DNA of 64,000 nt from Moraxella sp. ZY210820 (GTDB taxonomy: Bacteria; Pseudomonadota; Gammaproteobacteria; Pseudomonadales; Moraxellaceae), in assembly GCF_030674635.1 (NCBI RefSeq), contig NZ_CP089978.1, positions 1 to 64,000 on the forward strand, read 5' to 3'. The notes under the pieces are model-generated. The model had not been told where the DNA came from. It ran no database searches and saw nothing but the letters and a program-made list of their open reading frames with translations. Positions 49,976 to 60,034 of this stretch are shown here, in pieces. The position numbers and the translations under genes are program-made. How positions within the stretch are numbered: position 1 is the first letter of the stretch; each line of letters opens with the position of its first letter.

Positions 49976-50245
49976 TTAACGGCGTAAACCTAATGCACCG
50001 ATTAATGCAGTATAACGCTCACGGTCTTTACGGTTTAAGTAGTCCAATAATTTACGGCGTTGGTTAACCATACGAATCAAACCACGACGGCTGTGATGGT
50101 CATGTTTATGCTCTTTGAAGTGACCTTGTAAGTCATTGATTTGAGCAGTTAATAACGCAACTTGAACTTCTGGTGAACCAGTATCGTTTTCGCCACGAGC
50201 AAATTTTGCAATAATTTCAGCACGTTGTGCAGTTGTTAAGGCCAT
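49976..50245 (-). CDS. rpsO: 30S ribosomal protein S15
   Basis: S15 binds 16S rRNA early in small-subunit assembly. The 89-residue protein has the family pattern [23 protein letters not shown] and [21 protein letters not shown]. It is upstream of pnp on the same strand. A good promoter lies about 95 bp upstream, leaving an 85-nt leader that S15 may bind to control its own translation, as in E. coli. Confidence 0.97.
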   Translation of the reverse strand: MALTTAQRAEIIAKFARGENDTGSPEVQVALLTAQINDLQGHFKEHKHDHHSRRGLIRMVNQRRKLLDYLNRKDRERYTALIGALGLRR

Positions 50246-50554
50246 TCGATGTCTCCGAGATGCTTAAATTTAAAAAAATTGATATAAAAAGTATTATAAA
50301 TACTTCCGCCGTGCATCACTACAGCGTAATTCTATCTATTATACCCCTTTTTCTAGTATTTGTAAAAAATAATTTGTCTATTTTTTCACAATATTAATTC
50401 CACCTTCAACTCATTGTAAGTTATTGATTTTGTGTAGGATAAGAAGATAGTTCGTTCTTACTGATTATTTTTACGCTTTAATTGTTGTTATTTTTGAGAG
50501 TATGTTATATATTGAACAAGATATGTTGATGAAAATATCATCTTTAGGAGTCAT
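50246..50554. other. rpsO leader and upstream gap
   Basis: This 309-bp gap holds the rpsO leader, including a small inverted repeat AGTATT-N3-AATACT near 50290-50304, and its promoter. On the plus side it should carry the promoter of the lipoprotein gene at 50555, with AGGAG at 50546-50550. Nothing else was identified. Confidence 0.45.
50338..50366 (-). promoter_or_regulatory. rpsO promoter
   Basis: On the minus strand TTTACA (50361-50366) and TATAAT (50338-50343) are separated by 17 bp, a near-consensus sigma-70 promoter upstream of rpsO. Confidence 0.8.
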
Positions 50555-51307
50555 ATGATGAAAAAATTATTGATAGCAACAACCATTACAGGGGCGATGT
50601 GCTTAAGTCTTACTGGCTGTTTTACTACAGTCGCACTACTGGAAACAAAAGTTTTACATTATAATACCGATTATCAGCAACAAGCACAAGACAGTATTGT
50701 TGGTTTTGTCATTCATAAAGAAAACAATCAGTTGATTATGCTTGGTAACAAATATGTGTATGTGTTTAATAATTGTGAAAGCAAAGATTGTCATTCAGAT
50801 AGATTAAAACAGATTTTACAAAATCCACAATTTTTGCAGTTAAAAAATATGTCGTGGACAACACGAGTTCCTTCTCAGTATAGAATCCCTTCTAAATATG
50901 AAAGTAATAGTGTTTTGTTAAAAGCAGATAATAAGTTTGCCTTTGAAGCTGTCTTCTCTTTTATCCCACAAGATGAAAAAGAATTTAAATTTTTACAACA
51001 GATGGGGCTTCTACTACAAGATGAGCATATTTCTAATATTGGACGACAATATCGCCCGCCATTGTATCTTTCTGGGCAAATGTATGAACATAATGACTCA
51101 ACACGTCAATTACTCAAAAATGCAAAACCATTGAGTAAACAATATACCTTTAGTTTATTAACACAAGAAACTAAAACCTCAGTGCGTGGTGGTAATTTAG
51201 TAAAGCGTATTTTGATTTTACCTTTTGCTGTAGTGGGTGATATTTTGTTCTTACCTGTACAAATTTCTGCTGTAAAAAATGTAAAAAATTGGCCTGGTAA
51301 AATTTAG
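50555..51307 (+). CDS. Putative lipoprotein
   Basis: This 250-residue protein has a lipoprotein signal, MMKKLLIATTITGAMCLSL then TGC (lipobox LTGC). ATG 50558, 7 bp after AGGAG, is as likely a start as 50555. The mature part includes a Cys pair (NNCESKDCHS). The end has a hydrophobic segment, ILILPFAVVGDILFLPVQ, a pattern seen in YceK/YidQ-like small lipoproteins, but the family is not certain. Confidence 0.72.
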   Translation: MMKKLLIATTITGAMCLSLTGCFTTVALLETKVLHYNTDYQQQAQDSIVGFVIHKENNQLIMLGNKYVYVFNNCESKDCHSDRLKQILQNPQFLQLKNMSWTTRVPSQYRIPSKYESNSVLLKADNKFAFEAVFSFIPQDEKEFKFLQQMGLLLQDEHISNIGRQYRPPLYLSGQMYEHNDSTRQLLKNAKPLSKQYTFSLLTQETKTSVRGGNLVKRILILPFAVVGDILFLPVQISAVKNVKNWPGKI

Positions 51308-51377
51308 TTATTTAATGCTCTAGTTGTAATCTCATTCATTTATGTTATGCTAATACAAATTATTGAGAGAATTGATT

Positions 51378-51716
51378 ATGTCAGACATTCAAACTTTGGT
51401 GCAACAAGCACAAAACCAACAAATCCAATTTAGCGATGTCATTGCTTTTATTGAAGCACGCTATACGCATACGCCAACCGCATTTAAAAATGGTGCAAAT
51501 CAAAACCAAGCGACTGAAAATCAAGGTAGTGCAAAAGTGTTGTATTTTGCACAATTAAATGGTTTAAGTGCTGAACAAACATTACCATTATTTGCTGAGC
51601 ATTATCAAGCTGTATTAGCAACACCAGAAGCAACGGACCATCAAAATATTCGCCAATTTATACAACATGGTTGGAATGGCGTAACATTTGATGGTGTGGT
51701 TTTAACTGCAAAATAA
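51378..51716 (+). CDS. HopJ-like protein
   Basis: This 112-residue protein belongs to the HopJ family (PF08888), named after a plant-pathogen effector but widespread in bacteria without type III secretion, so the name says little about function. Family pattern: FSDVIAFIEARYTHTPTAFKNG, NQGSAKVLYFAQLNGLS and DHQNIRQFIQHGW. It starts at ATG 51378 after GAGAG. It is a likely cytosolic housekeeping protein of unknown role. Confidence 0.85.
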   Translation: MSDIQTLVQQAQNQQIQFSDVIAFIEARYTHTPTAFKNGANQNQATENQGSAKVLYFAQLNGLSAEQTLPLFAEHYQAVLATPEATDHQNIRQFIQHGWNGVTFDGVVLTAK

Positions 51717-51782
51717 TTGCTATTATTGATGTGATAACCCTAAGCATTTATAGTGTTTAGGGTTTTATTTGGAATATAAAAT

Positions 51783-52577
51783 ATGCAAAATTTATTGGCT
51801 TTAATGCAATATTTACGCCAAAACTGTGCGTGGGATAAACAACAAACATCACGGAGTCTCACACCTTATGCCATTGAAGAAGCGTATGAAGTTGAACAAG
51901 CTGTTCGTTCTGGCAATATTGATGCGATTAAAGAAGAATTGGGCGATTTATTATTACAAGTTGTATTTCAAGCACAAATTTATAGCGAACAAAATGCGTT
52001 TGATTTTTATGATGTAGTACATAGTTTAGAACAAAAGTTAATTCGCCGACATCCCCATGTGTTCCACGTGGAACAATATGCACATTATGATACACAACAA
52101 ATCAAACAATTGTGGCAAGACATTAAACAACAAGAAAAGCAACAAAAATTATCCACCATGAATGATGAACAACGCCGACTTGCGGGGTCTATTTTGGCAC
52201 AAGTCAAACATGGTTCAGCACTGATGCAAGCACAAAGTGTACAACAAGTTGCCCAGCAAATTGGTTTTGATTTTCCTGATGTAGATTCAGCTTATGCTAA
52301 ACTTGATGAAGAATTAACCGAATTACAACACGCCATTACACAGCAACAACAGCCAGAAATCGAACAAGAATTTGGCGATTGTTTATTTGCCTTGATTAAT
52401 GTAGGACGTAAATTGGGTATATCATCAGAAGTAGCATTATTGGGAACGATTGCTAAATTCCGCCAAAGATTTACCATTATTGAACAACAAGCCCAATTAC
52501 AGGGACGTAAAATTGATGATTTAACCCTTGCGGAAATGGATAAATTATGGGATTATGCCAAGACTTTAGAAACTTAG
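51783..52577 (+). CDS. mazG: Nucleoside triphosphate pyrophosphohydrolase MazG
   Basis: MazG hydrolyses NTPs to NMPs and pyrophosphate, cleaning the pool and influencing the stringent response. The 264-residue protein has two MazG domains. The first has CAWDKQQTSRSLTPYAIEEAYEV and EELGDLLLQVVFQA (metal-binding E-E-x-x-D). The second has DELTELQHAI and EQEFGDCLFALINVGRKLG. A parS-like palindrome is embedded at bases 52060-52075, read as VFHVEQ (residues 93-98). Confidence 0.94.
   Translation: MQNLLALMQYLRQNCAWDKQQTSRSLTPYAIEEAYEVEQAVRSGNIDAIKEELGDLLLQVVFQAQIYSEQNAFDFYDVVHSLEQKLIRRHPHVFHVEQYAHYDTQQIKQLWQDIKQQEKQQKLSTMNDEQRRLAGSILAQVKHGSALMQAQSVQQVAQQIGFDFPDVDSAYAKLDEELTELQHAITQQQQPEIEQEFGDCLFALINVGRKLGISSEVALLGTIAKFRQRFTIIEQQAQLQGRKIDDLTLAEMDKLWDYAKTLET
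52060..52075. promoter_or_regulatory. parS-like palindrome 7 (inside mazG)
   Basis: A perfect TGTTCCACGTGGAACA palindrome lies about 38 kb beyond the origin-proximal group. It uses the same reading phase (FHVEQ) as the copies in recF and gyrB. Confidence 0.8.
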
Positions 52578-52587
52578 GAATGTGAGT

Positions 52588-52941
52588 ATGAAACTTTCAC
52601 AATTTGTTTTGGCGGGTTTATTATTCGCTGGCACACTATCAGCACAGGCAGTTGAACCAACAAAACCTACAAATGCACAACCTACTTCCACAGTAGTCAA
52701 ATCCACGACTGTGAAAGAGATTACAAAAGATACTAAACCTGCATTTTCAGGTAAAGTAAATTTAAATACGGCAACTGCTAAAGAATTGCAACAATTAAAC
52801 GGAATTGGTGCAAGCAAAGCCAAAGCTATTATTAATTATCGTAAAAAGATTGGTGGTTTTAAAAAGATTGAACAATTGAAAGAAGTGAAAGGTATTGGCG
52901 AAGAATTGTTCAATAAAAATAAAGCACATCTTGGACTTTAA
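52588..52941 (+). CDS. ComEA-like helix-hairpin-helix DNA-binding protein
   Basis: ComEA-type proteins bind DNA in the periplasm during natural transformation. The 117-residue protein starts at ATG 52588 with a signal peptide (MKLSQFVLAGLLFAGTLSAQA) and a low-complexity P/T/K linker. Two HhH motifs follow: VNLNTATAKELQQLNGIGAS (54-73) and IEQLKEVKGIGEELFNKN. comEC is not adjacent. The size and single HhH pair match the competence-related family; other small exported HhH proteins are an alternative. Confidence 0.85.
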   Translation: MKLSQFVLAGLLFAGTLSAQAVEPTKPTNAQPTSTVVKSTTVKEITKDTKPAFSGKVNLNTATAKELQQLNGIGASKAKAIINYRKKIGGFKKIEQLKEVKGIGEELFNKNKAHLGL

Positions 52942-53041
52942 AACTATTTTAAACTATGTAGGATTGATAATGAAAATTATTCGTCCTATATTTTTGTGTT
53001 ATAATTCAAAAACTATATAAAAAAAATCGGAGATTGCTACT

Positions 53042-53608
53042 ATGTCTGATGTAATAGAAGTAATGATACACAATCAACTTTATCGTTTTTGTTCTTTTCA
53101 TGGAGATGTTGCTGAAACGAGTCGTCAACGTGAAACTTTAGTCTCTGGCTATGGTGGCGGCGGAGCAACTTATGATGGAACAGGAGCAACGGCACCTGTG
53201 AATATTTCATCAAAAACCATTGTTCATGATGAGTTTTTCCTAGTGAATGAACAAGGAGAAGAAGAACATTTTCATTTACAAAATTGGACATTACCTACCC
53301 GAGTAGGACATAAAGTGCAGATGATTTGGATTATTCCGCCTAAGAAAAATCAAGGTCCATATGCAGTAATGAATAATAAGAATTTACGTCAATCTGAATG
53401 GGCTGATGGTAAAATTCGAGAGTTGGCAAAAAATCATTATAGTATGATTAAATGGGGCGGTTTGATAGGTGCTTTTATTCTAGCGATGATGTTTAAATCA
53501 TTTTGGTTACTTTTGATTGTGGCAATTGGTTCATATCTCATTTATCGTAAAAAAGCAGGCGAAGTTGAACGTGAAATTCGCCAACAATTAGAGCAGATGT
53601 TGATATAA
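53042..53608 (+). CDS. Hypothetical membrane protein
   Basis: This 188-residue protein has a soluble N-terminal part with a Gly-rich loop (SGYGGGGATYDGTGATAP) and two hydrophobic helices near the C-terminus (about 138-168: LIGAFILAMMFKSFWLLLIVAIGSYLI), then a charged helix. The Gly-rich segment followed by ISSKTIVHDEFFLVNEQGEE occurs in small uncharacterised proteins of other gammaproteobacteria, as I remember. Function is unknown. It is monocistronic, before hemF. Confidence 0.7.
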   Translation: MSDVIEVMIHNQLYRFCSFHGDVAETSRQRETLVSGYGGGGATYDGTGATAPVNISSKTIVHDEFFLVNEQGEEEHFHLQNWTLPTRVGHKVQMIWIIPPKKNQGPYAVMNNKNLRQSEWADGKIRELAKNHYSMIKWGGLIGAFILAMMFKSFWLLLIVAIGSYLIYRKKAGEVEREIRQQLEQMLI

Positions 53609-53662
53609 ACCATAATTATTTTATGGAATTATGTTATAATCAATCTTATCAATATTTATTAG

Positions 53663-54619
<957 letters not shown>

Positions 54620-54655
54620 TAATAAATTATCGTATTTTATATGAAAATATTATAA

Positions 54656-54700
54656 AAAACCGTAGACTATGATTAAGAAAATGGTTACGGTTTTCTTTTT
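54656..54700 (+). terminator. hemF terminator
   Basis: AAAACCGTA (54656-54664) pairs with TACGGTTTT (54686-54694) across a 21-nt loop, followed by CTTTTTT. Confidence 0.7.
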
Positions 54701-54809
54701 TATTCATCTTTATCACTAAAATAACCAATGAATATGCAAAATTTATATTTTTATTATATATAAAATCCATGTATGCTATACGTTATTTTTTTAAAGACTA
54801 GCTATCGCC

Positions 54810-56453
54810 ATGTACTTATATACCGATTTTGACCAACAACTGATTGATGAGCGTGTCGCTCAATTTAGAGACCAAACCCAACGTTATTTGGCGGGCGAAT
54901 TATCTGAAGATGAATATCGTCCATTACGCCTACAAAATGGCTTATATGTACAACGTTATGCACCAATGTTGCGTGTGGCTGTACCTTACGGTTTAATGAA
55001 CAGTAAGCAACTGCGTAAAGTTGCTGAATTAGCCAAAAATTATGACCGTGGCTATGTACATATTTCGACACGACAAAATATTCAATTCAATTGGCCTGCC
55101 CTAGAAGATGTACCTGATATGTTGGCAGAGTTAGCTACTGTACAAATGCACGCTATTCAAACCTCAGGTAACTGTATTCGTAATACTACCACTGACCAGT
55201 ATGCAGGCGTGGTTGCAGGTGAAATTGCTGACCCACGTCCGACTTGTGAATTGATTCGTCAATGGAGTACTTTCCACCCAGAGTTTGCCTTTTTACCACG
55301 CAAATTTAAAATAGCAGTATCCGCCTTAGAAGAAACTGACCGTGCGGCAACCGCATTCCATGATATTGGTGTATATATTGTTCGCAATGCACAAGGCGAA
55401 TTAGGTTATAAAATCAATGTTGGGGGCGGTTTAGGACGTACACCAATTATTAGTAGCGTGATTAAAGAATTTATTCCACGAGAAGATTTAATCGCTTATT
55501 TAGAAGCGGTATTACGTGTATATAATTTACATGGTCGCCGTGATAATAAATATAAAGCACGCATTAAAATTTTAGTCAAAGCATTAACGCCAGAAGTATT
55601 TGCACAAAAAGTAGAAGCAGAATTTGCTTATACCAAACAGCAACTTAAAATTCAGGCTGATGTTTTACACAACATGGACAATGAGTTTAGACCATTTGAT
55701 TATCAAAATTTAGATGATGTTGATTTTAATGATTTATTTAATCAATATCCAAAATTTAAACATTGGTTTAATATTAATACTCATGCCCATAAAGTGAAAG
55801 GCTATCGTATTGTAACCATTTCTTTAAAACGAGCGGGTATTGCACCTGGGGATATTAGCACTGAAGAAATGAATTTAATCGCTGATTTAGCGGATAAATA
55901 TACTTTTGGTGAATTACGCACCACACATGAACAAAATATTGCCTTAGTTGATGTGCCACAAAAAGATTTATTTGAATTATGGCAAACTTTAGAGCAAGCG
56001 AATTTAGCCCGTGCTCATATTGGTTTTATTACCGATATTGTGTGCTGCCCAGGGGGAGATTTCTGCTCATTGGCAAATGCTAAATCTATTCCGATTTCTG
56101 AAGCTATTTCTCGCCGTTTTGATGATTTAGATACCGTTTATCATTTGCGTGAATTAGATTTAAATATTTCTGGTTGTATGAATGCCTGTGGTCATCATCA
56201 TGTTGGACATATTGGCATTTTAGGGGTTGATAAAAAAGGCGAAGAGTTTTATCAAATTACCTTAGGCGGTAATTCTAATCATGATGCGTCATTGGGTGAT
56301 ATTTTAGGGCCCTCATTTGCGGCGGAAAAAATTCCAGATGTCGTAGAAGAATTGCTCAATACCTATTTAGATTTGCGTGAAGGCGAAGAACGTTTTATCG
56401 ATACCTATCGCCGTGTGGGCATTAAACCCTTTAAGGAGCGTGCTTATGCTTAA
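54810..56453 (+). CDS. cysI: Sulfite reductase hemoprotein, CysI-like
   Basis: This 547-residue siroheme and [4Fe-4S] enzyme reduces sulfite to sulfide for cysteine synthesis. It has the paired half-domain layout (VPYGLMNSKQLRKVAELA and HISTRQNIQFNW; IQTSGNCIRN) and the cluster cysteines in IVCCPGGDFCSLA and SGCMNACGHHHVGH. Nitrite reductase is the main alternative, but the following DUF934 gene is a hallmark of the assimilatory sulfite reduction operon in Acinetobacter and Pseudomonas. Confidence 0.93.
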   Translation: MYLYTDFDQQLIDERVAQFRDQTQRYLAGELSEDEYRPLRLQNGLYVQRYAPMLRVAVPYGLMNSKQLRKVAELAKNYDRGYVHISTRQNIQFNWPALEDVPDMLAELATVQMHAIQTSGNCIRNTTTDQYAGVVAGEIADPRPTCELIRQWSTFHPEFAFLPRKFKIAVSALEETDRAATAFHDIGVYIVRNAQGELGYKINVGGGLGRTPIISSVIKEFIPREDLIAYLEAVLRVYNLHGRRDNKYKARIKILVKALTPEVFAQKVEAEFAYTKQQLKIQADVLHNMDNEFRPFDYQNLDDVDFNDLFNQYPKFKHWFNINTHAHKVKGYRIVTISLKRAGIAPGDISTEEMNLIADLADKYTFGELRTTHEQNIALVDVPQKDLFELWQTLEQANLARAHIGFITDIVCCPGGDFCSLANAKSIPISEAISRRFDDLDTVYHLRELDLNISGCMNACGHHHVGHIGILGVDKKGEEFYQITLGGNSNHDASLGDILGPSFAAEKIPDVVEELLNTYLDLREGEERFIDTYRRVGIKPFKERAYA

Positions 56454-56931
56454 TTTAACTGCTGATGTTGTATATAAAGATGGTTCAATTATTGCCAATA
56501 GCTATCAAGCGATTGATGAAAATGGCAATATTCCTGCAGGTGATGTATTATTTCGTGTGGAGCAATTAGACTCTTTGGCTCAAGCACAGGGGAAAAAGGC
56601 GTTATTGATTACCGTTGAAACATCTCCAGAAGAACACCAATTTCCACTTGCAGAACTCGATGCAATTTTTATTGAATTTGCAGGTTTTGCTGATGGGCGT
56701 GGTTATTCTTTTGCGACTTTGCTCCGCCGTCAAGGCTTTAAAGGCGAATTGCGTGCTGTGGGTGATGTGTTTAAAGATGTACTCAATTATTTAAAACGTT
56801 CAGGTTTTGATAGTTTTGTTTTAAAAGAAGGCAAAAATATTCAAGATGCAGTAAAAGGTCTCAATGATTTTACCACGCCGTATCAAGCATCGACAGCGGT
56901 GGAACAAGCCAATTATCAAACAGGAAAATAA
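56446..56931 (+). CDS. DUF934 protein linked to sulfite reductase
   Basis: This 161-residue protein starts at ATG 56446, after AAGGAG, overlapping cysI by 8 bp. DUF934 proteins are almost always encoded after cysI and are thought to aid sulfite reduction. Conserved blocks: IFIEFAGFADGRGYSFATLLRR and GELRAVGDVFKDVLNYLKRSGFD. Its exact biochemical role is unknown. Confidence 0.9.
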   Translation: MLNLTADVVYKDGSIIANSYQAIDENGNIPAGDVLFRVEQLDSLAQAQGKKALLITVETSPEEHQFPLAELDAIFIEFAGFADGRGYSFATLLRRQGFKGELRAVGDVFKDVLNYLKRSGFDSFVLKEGKNIQDAVKGLNDFTTPYQASTAVEQANYQTGK

Positions 56932-56961
56932 TCATTTTTTAATGATAGATTTTCTCTAAAA

Positions 56962-56995
56962 TAAGGGGCGAAAAATTATTTGCCCCTTTATTTGA
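56962..56995 (+). terminator. Hairpin after the cysI operon
   Basis: AAGGGGC (56963-56969) pairs with GCCCCTT (56982-56988), followed by TATTTG. The arms (GGGGCGAA...TTTGCCCC) also resemble half of the repeat at 33.2 kb, so it may be a domesticated repeat. Confidence 0.6.
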
Positions 56996-57072
56996 AAATA
57001 ATTACATGAAACAGACAAATGGATGAATACTATTTTTATAAAAACATGATAAAAATTAGATAGTTAATTTCA

Positions 57073-57603
57073 TCAAAAATCAAATAACCTAAAAACATCT
57101 GCTGTGCATTTTGGTGCACTGGTAGGTTTAATCAAAAACTCAAACGCTCTTTCATTATCTTTCATACCTGCCAAAACATCAATCTGATACCAGCCATTAT
57201 CCAAATCTATGCTTGGTCTTGGATAGGGTTTATGATTAGCAATATCATTCATCATCTTATCATCAAAATTTTGTAACACTCGCCAAGTCAATAAAGTTAG
57301 TTTGCCACTTTGAATGTTAATTAGATAACCATTTTCTTTTAGTATTAATTGATTATTTTCTTGTAATAAAACCGATGTATCATCTAAATTAAATAAAATG
57401 GTATAAGGATAATTCTCAATACCTGCCAAAGCAACCATGGTGCCATTTGTTACCACTTCATCACCATAATTTGTTGTCGTAAATTCGTGTGCCAAATCAT
57501 TAGATAATTGGTTTTGTTGTTGATAATGCCTTAAAACTACCACATCGGCAAGCAAAAAGTATGAATATAGGTCGTTTAGTACTTCGTTGAATTGAATAAT
57601 CAT
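57073..57603 (-). CDS. Hypothetical protein, module beside guaA
   Basis: This 176-residue protein is read from ATG 57603 (MIIQFNEVLNDLYSYFLLAD); a GTG 12 bases upstream is in frame. It shows alternating hydrophobic and polar segments and no signal or membrane helix. No family was recognised. It follows the membrane-protein gene 57619-58323 on the same strand by about 15 bp, so the two are probably one operon. The location between cysI and guaA, with no matching housekeeping role, suggests an accessory or immunity-type function. Confidence 0.6.
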   Translation of the reverse strand: MIIQFNEVLNDLYSYFLLADVVVLRHYQQQNQLSNDLAHEFTTTNYGDEVVTNGTMVALAGIENYPYTILFNLDDTSVLLQENNQLILKENGYLINIQSGKLTLLTWRVLQNFDDKMMNDIANHKPYPRPSIDLDNGWYQIDVLAGMKDNERAFEFLIKPTSAPKCTADVFRLFDF

Positions 57604-57618
57604 TGTTTTGTACACCCT

Positions 57619-58323
57619 TTAAACCTTGAAATAAGCATTTGTGAAAATAATTATGCAAAATAGAATAATGCTACTAATTTTCCAATATAAATTGGGATTT
57701 TTTGCTTTAAAAATACTACAATTACTTTCATAAATTTTGAAAAATATATTGTATTTTCTCGCTTCGCCAGCGTACATCATTCCAACAAAAAAAGACATAA
57801 AAAATAATTGTAGTATAGAGTTTAATGCATCAACATCATTTCTGATTATATCAATAAACATTATTGAAAAAATAATTATTATTGCTATAACTATTGATAA
57901 TAACCAAAAAATCCATTTAGAGATAAATAAAAAACACCATTCTATTTTTGTAATATCAATTTGTATTTGACCTTGATGAATTGTCAAATAATGACGAATG
58001 CTATTAATTTTATGCTCATTGAGTGAAAACTCATCAATAAGTTTTAATGCCAATGGTCGGATTTTTGCATCAACATTTAATCCAGTTGCCTGACAGTATA
58101 ATTCATTTACTTTTAATTCTATTAAGCGATTTTTCTCCATATCTGGCATTTTTGGATAGTTGATTGCTTCTTCCAAAAGATTAATTTTTCTATTTTTAAA
58201 AGTTTGATAAATGCTTAAATATTGCTCAATATTTTTTATAATGTGCCATATTAGAAAAATGATTGCGATAAATACGAGATGAAAACCGTTATTCAATAAC
58301 AAATTTATAATTTCTATATTCAT
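57619..58323 (-). CDS. Hypothetical membrane protein
   Basis: This 234-residue protein has about four predicted hydrophobic helices: residues 8-26 (NGFHLVFIAIIFLIWHII), roughly 128-155, 165-182 (LQLFFMSFFVGMMYAG) and 215-232 near the C-terminus, with a charged cytoplasmic-type domain between helix 1 and helix 2. It is very AT-rich and no family was recognised. It is the first gene of a two-gene unit next to guaA. Confidence 0.6.
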   Translation of the reverse strand: MNIEIINLLLNNGFHLVFIAIIFLIWHIIKNIEQYLSIYQTFKNRKINLLEEAINYPKMPDMEKNRLIELKVNELYCQATGLNVDAKIRPLALKLIDEFSLNEHKINSIRHYLTIHQGQIQIDITKIEWCFLFISKWIFWLLSIVIAIIIIFSIMFIDIIRNDVDALNSILQLFFMSFFVGMMYAGEARKYNIFFKIYESNCSIFKAKNPNLYWKISSIILFCIIIFTNAYFKV

Positions 58324-58383
58324 ATTTTTTCCGTCAATAAAACCGCCAATTCCTAAAAACTGACGGTCTTTAATCTTAAACTA

Positions 58384-59946
58384 TTATTCCCACTCAATCG
58401 TTGCTGGCGGTTTACTACTTACATCATACACCACCCGTGAGACATCAGCGATTTCATTCATAATACGGGTTGAGATTTTATCCACCAAATCGTATGGTAA
58501 ATGAGCAAAACGAGCGGTCATAAAGTCCACCGTTTCAACAGCACGCAACGCAATCACCCATGCATAACGGCGACCATCGCCAACCACGCCCACCGATTTG
58601 ACAGGTTGGAACACGGCAAAGGCTTGGGCGGTTTTATCATACCAACCGCTTGCACGAAGCTCCTGCATAAAAATATCGTCCGCCACACGCAAAATATCAG
58701 CATATTCTTTTTTGACTTCACCCAAAATACGCACGCCCAAACCCGGACCTGGGAACGGATGACGATAAATCATATGGTGCGGAATGCCAAGAGCCACGCC
58801 AAGTTTACGCACTTCGTCTTTGAATAAATCACGCAAAGGCTCAACCAGCTCAAACGCCAAATCATCAGGCAAACCGCCCACATTGTGGTGTGATTTAATC
58901 ACGTGTGCCTTGCCTTGTTTGGACTTGGCGGACTCGATGACATCAGGATAAATCGTGCCTTGTGCCAAAAATTTAATCCCATTTAATTTACGGGCTTCTT
59001 CGGAGAACACTTCAATAAATTCTCGTCCGATGATTTTGCGTTTGGCTTCGGGGTCGGTTACGCCTGCAAGGGCGGTCAAAAAGCGGTTTTCAGCATCGGC
59101 ACGAATGACACGAATGCCCATATTCTCGGCAAACATTTGCATAACGGTGTCGCCTTCGTTTAAACGCAGTAAGCCATTGTCCACAAACACGCAGGTCAAT
59201 TTATCACCAATCGCACGGTGCAACAACGCTGCTACCACTGATGAATCCACACCGCCTGATAAGCCTAAAAGTACCTCACTGTCGCCAATTTGTTCTTGCA
59301 ATTGTTTGATACGAAGTTCAATGATGTTCTCAGAATTCCACGCATTACCACAACCACAAATGGCGTGAACAAAGTTTGAAATCAAGGTTTCGCCTTGTTC
59401 TGTGTGTGTAACTTCTGGGTGAAATTGCACGCCATAAAAATGACGGCTTTCATCAGAGGCAGACGCAAACGGACAGCTTGGTGTGCTAGAAGTAACGGCA
59501 AATCCGTCCGCCAGTTTGGTCACTTTGTCGCCGTGACTCATCCAAACTTGCGATTGGCGTTGTTCGTCCGCCATATTGGCAAGCAGTTTGTCGGCTTGGG
59601 CAATGTCAATTTTGGCATAGCCAAATTCTTTGACATCGCCTGCTTCCACCACGCCACCAAGCTGGGCGGTCATCGCCTGAAAGCCGTAGCAAATGCCCAG
59701 CACAGGCACGCCAAGTGCAAAAATGCAGTCGGGGATTTTTGGGCTGTTGTTTTCGTACACGCTTTCAGGGCCGCCAGAGAGAATGATGCCTTTGGGGTTG
59801 AAAGTCTTAATGTCATCTTCGGACATATCATAGGCGTACATTTCAGAATAAACGCCCGCTTCTCGCACACGGCGAGCAATCAGCTGGCTATATTGTGAGC
59901 CAAAATCTAGGATTAAAATGCGGTCGGAGGTGATGTTTTGGGTCAT
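58384..59946 (-). CDS. guaA: GMP synthase (glutamine-hydrolysing), GC-rich copy
   Basis: GuaA converts XMP to GMP using glutamine and ATP. Starting at the Met of [20 protein letters not shown] gives 520 residues. The glutamine amidotransferase domain has the catalytic Cys in [12 protein letters not shown] and His-Glu in [10 protein letters not shown]. The ATP-pyrophosphatase domain has the P-loop [16 protein letters not shown], and the C-terminal dimerisation domain ends KPPATIEWE. Unlike its neighbours, the gene is GC-rich: lines I counted are about 57-62 % GC against roughly 35 % in dnaN. That suggests replacement by DNA from a GC-richer relative. Confidence 0.96.
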   Translation of the reverse strand: MTQNITSDRILILDFGSQYSQLIARRVREAGVYSEMYAYDMSEDDIKTFNPKGIILSGGPESVYENNSPKIPDCIFALGVPVLGICYGFQAMTAQLGGVVEAGDVKEFGYAKIDIAQADKLLANMADEQRQSQVWMSHGDKVTKLADGFAVTSSTPSCPFASASDESRHFYGVQFHPEVTHTEQGETLISNFVHAICGCGNAWNSENIIELRIKQLQEQIGDSEVLLGLSGGVDSSVVAALLHRAIGDKLTCVFVDNGLLRLNEGDTVMQMFAENMGIRVIRADAENRFLTALAGVTDPEAKRKIIGREFIEVFSEEARKLNGIKFLAQGTIYPDVIESAKSKQGKAHVIKSHHNVGGLPDDLAFELVEPLRDLFKDEVRKLGVALGIPHHMIYRHPFPGPGLGVRILGEVKKEYADILRVADDIFMQELRASGWYDKTAQAFAVFQPVKSVGVVGDGRRYAWVIALRAVETVDFMTARFAHLPYDLVDKISTRIMNEIADVSRVVYDVSSKPPATIEWE

Positions 59947-60034
59947 TTTTAACCTTTTAGGAATTGGAATTTGGGATAAAATTTTGGGGTATTGTAGCAT
60001 TTTTTGGGGAAAATCGCCATTTTCTTAAAAAATA

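Noticed and set aside
58501..59898. Several long plus-strand frames opposite guaA
   Set aside because: They result from the higher GC of guaA, which removes stop codons; the translations show no protein family features.
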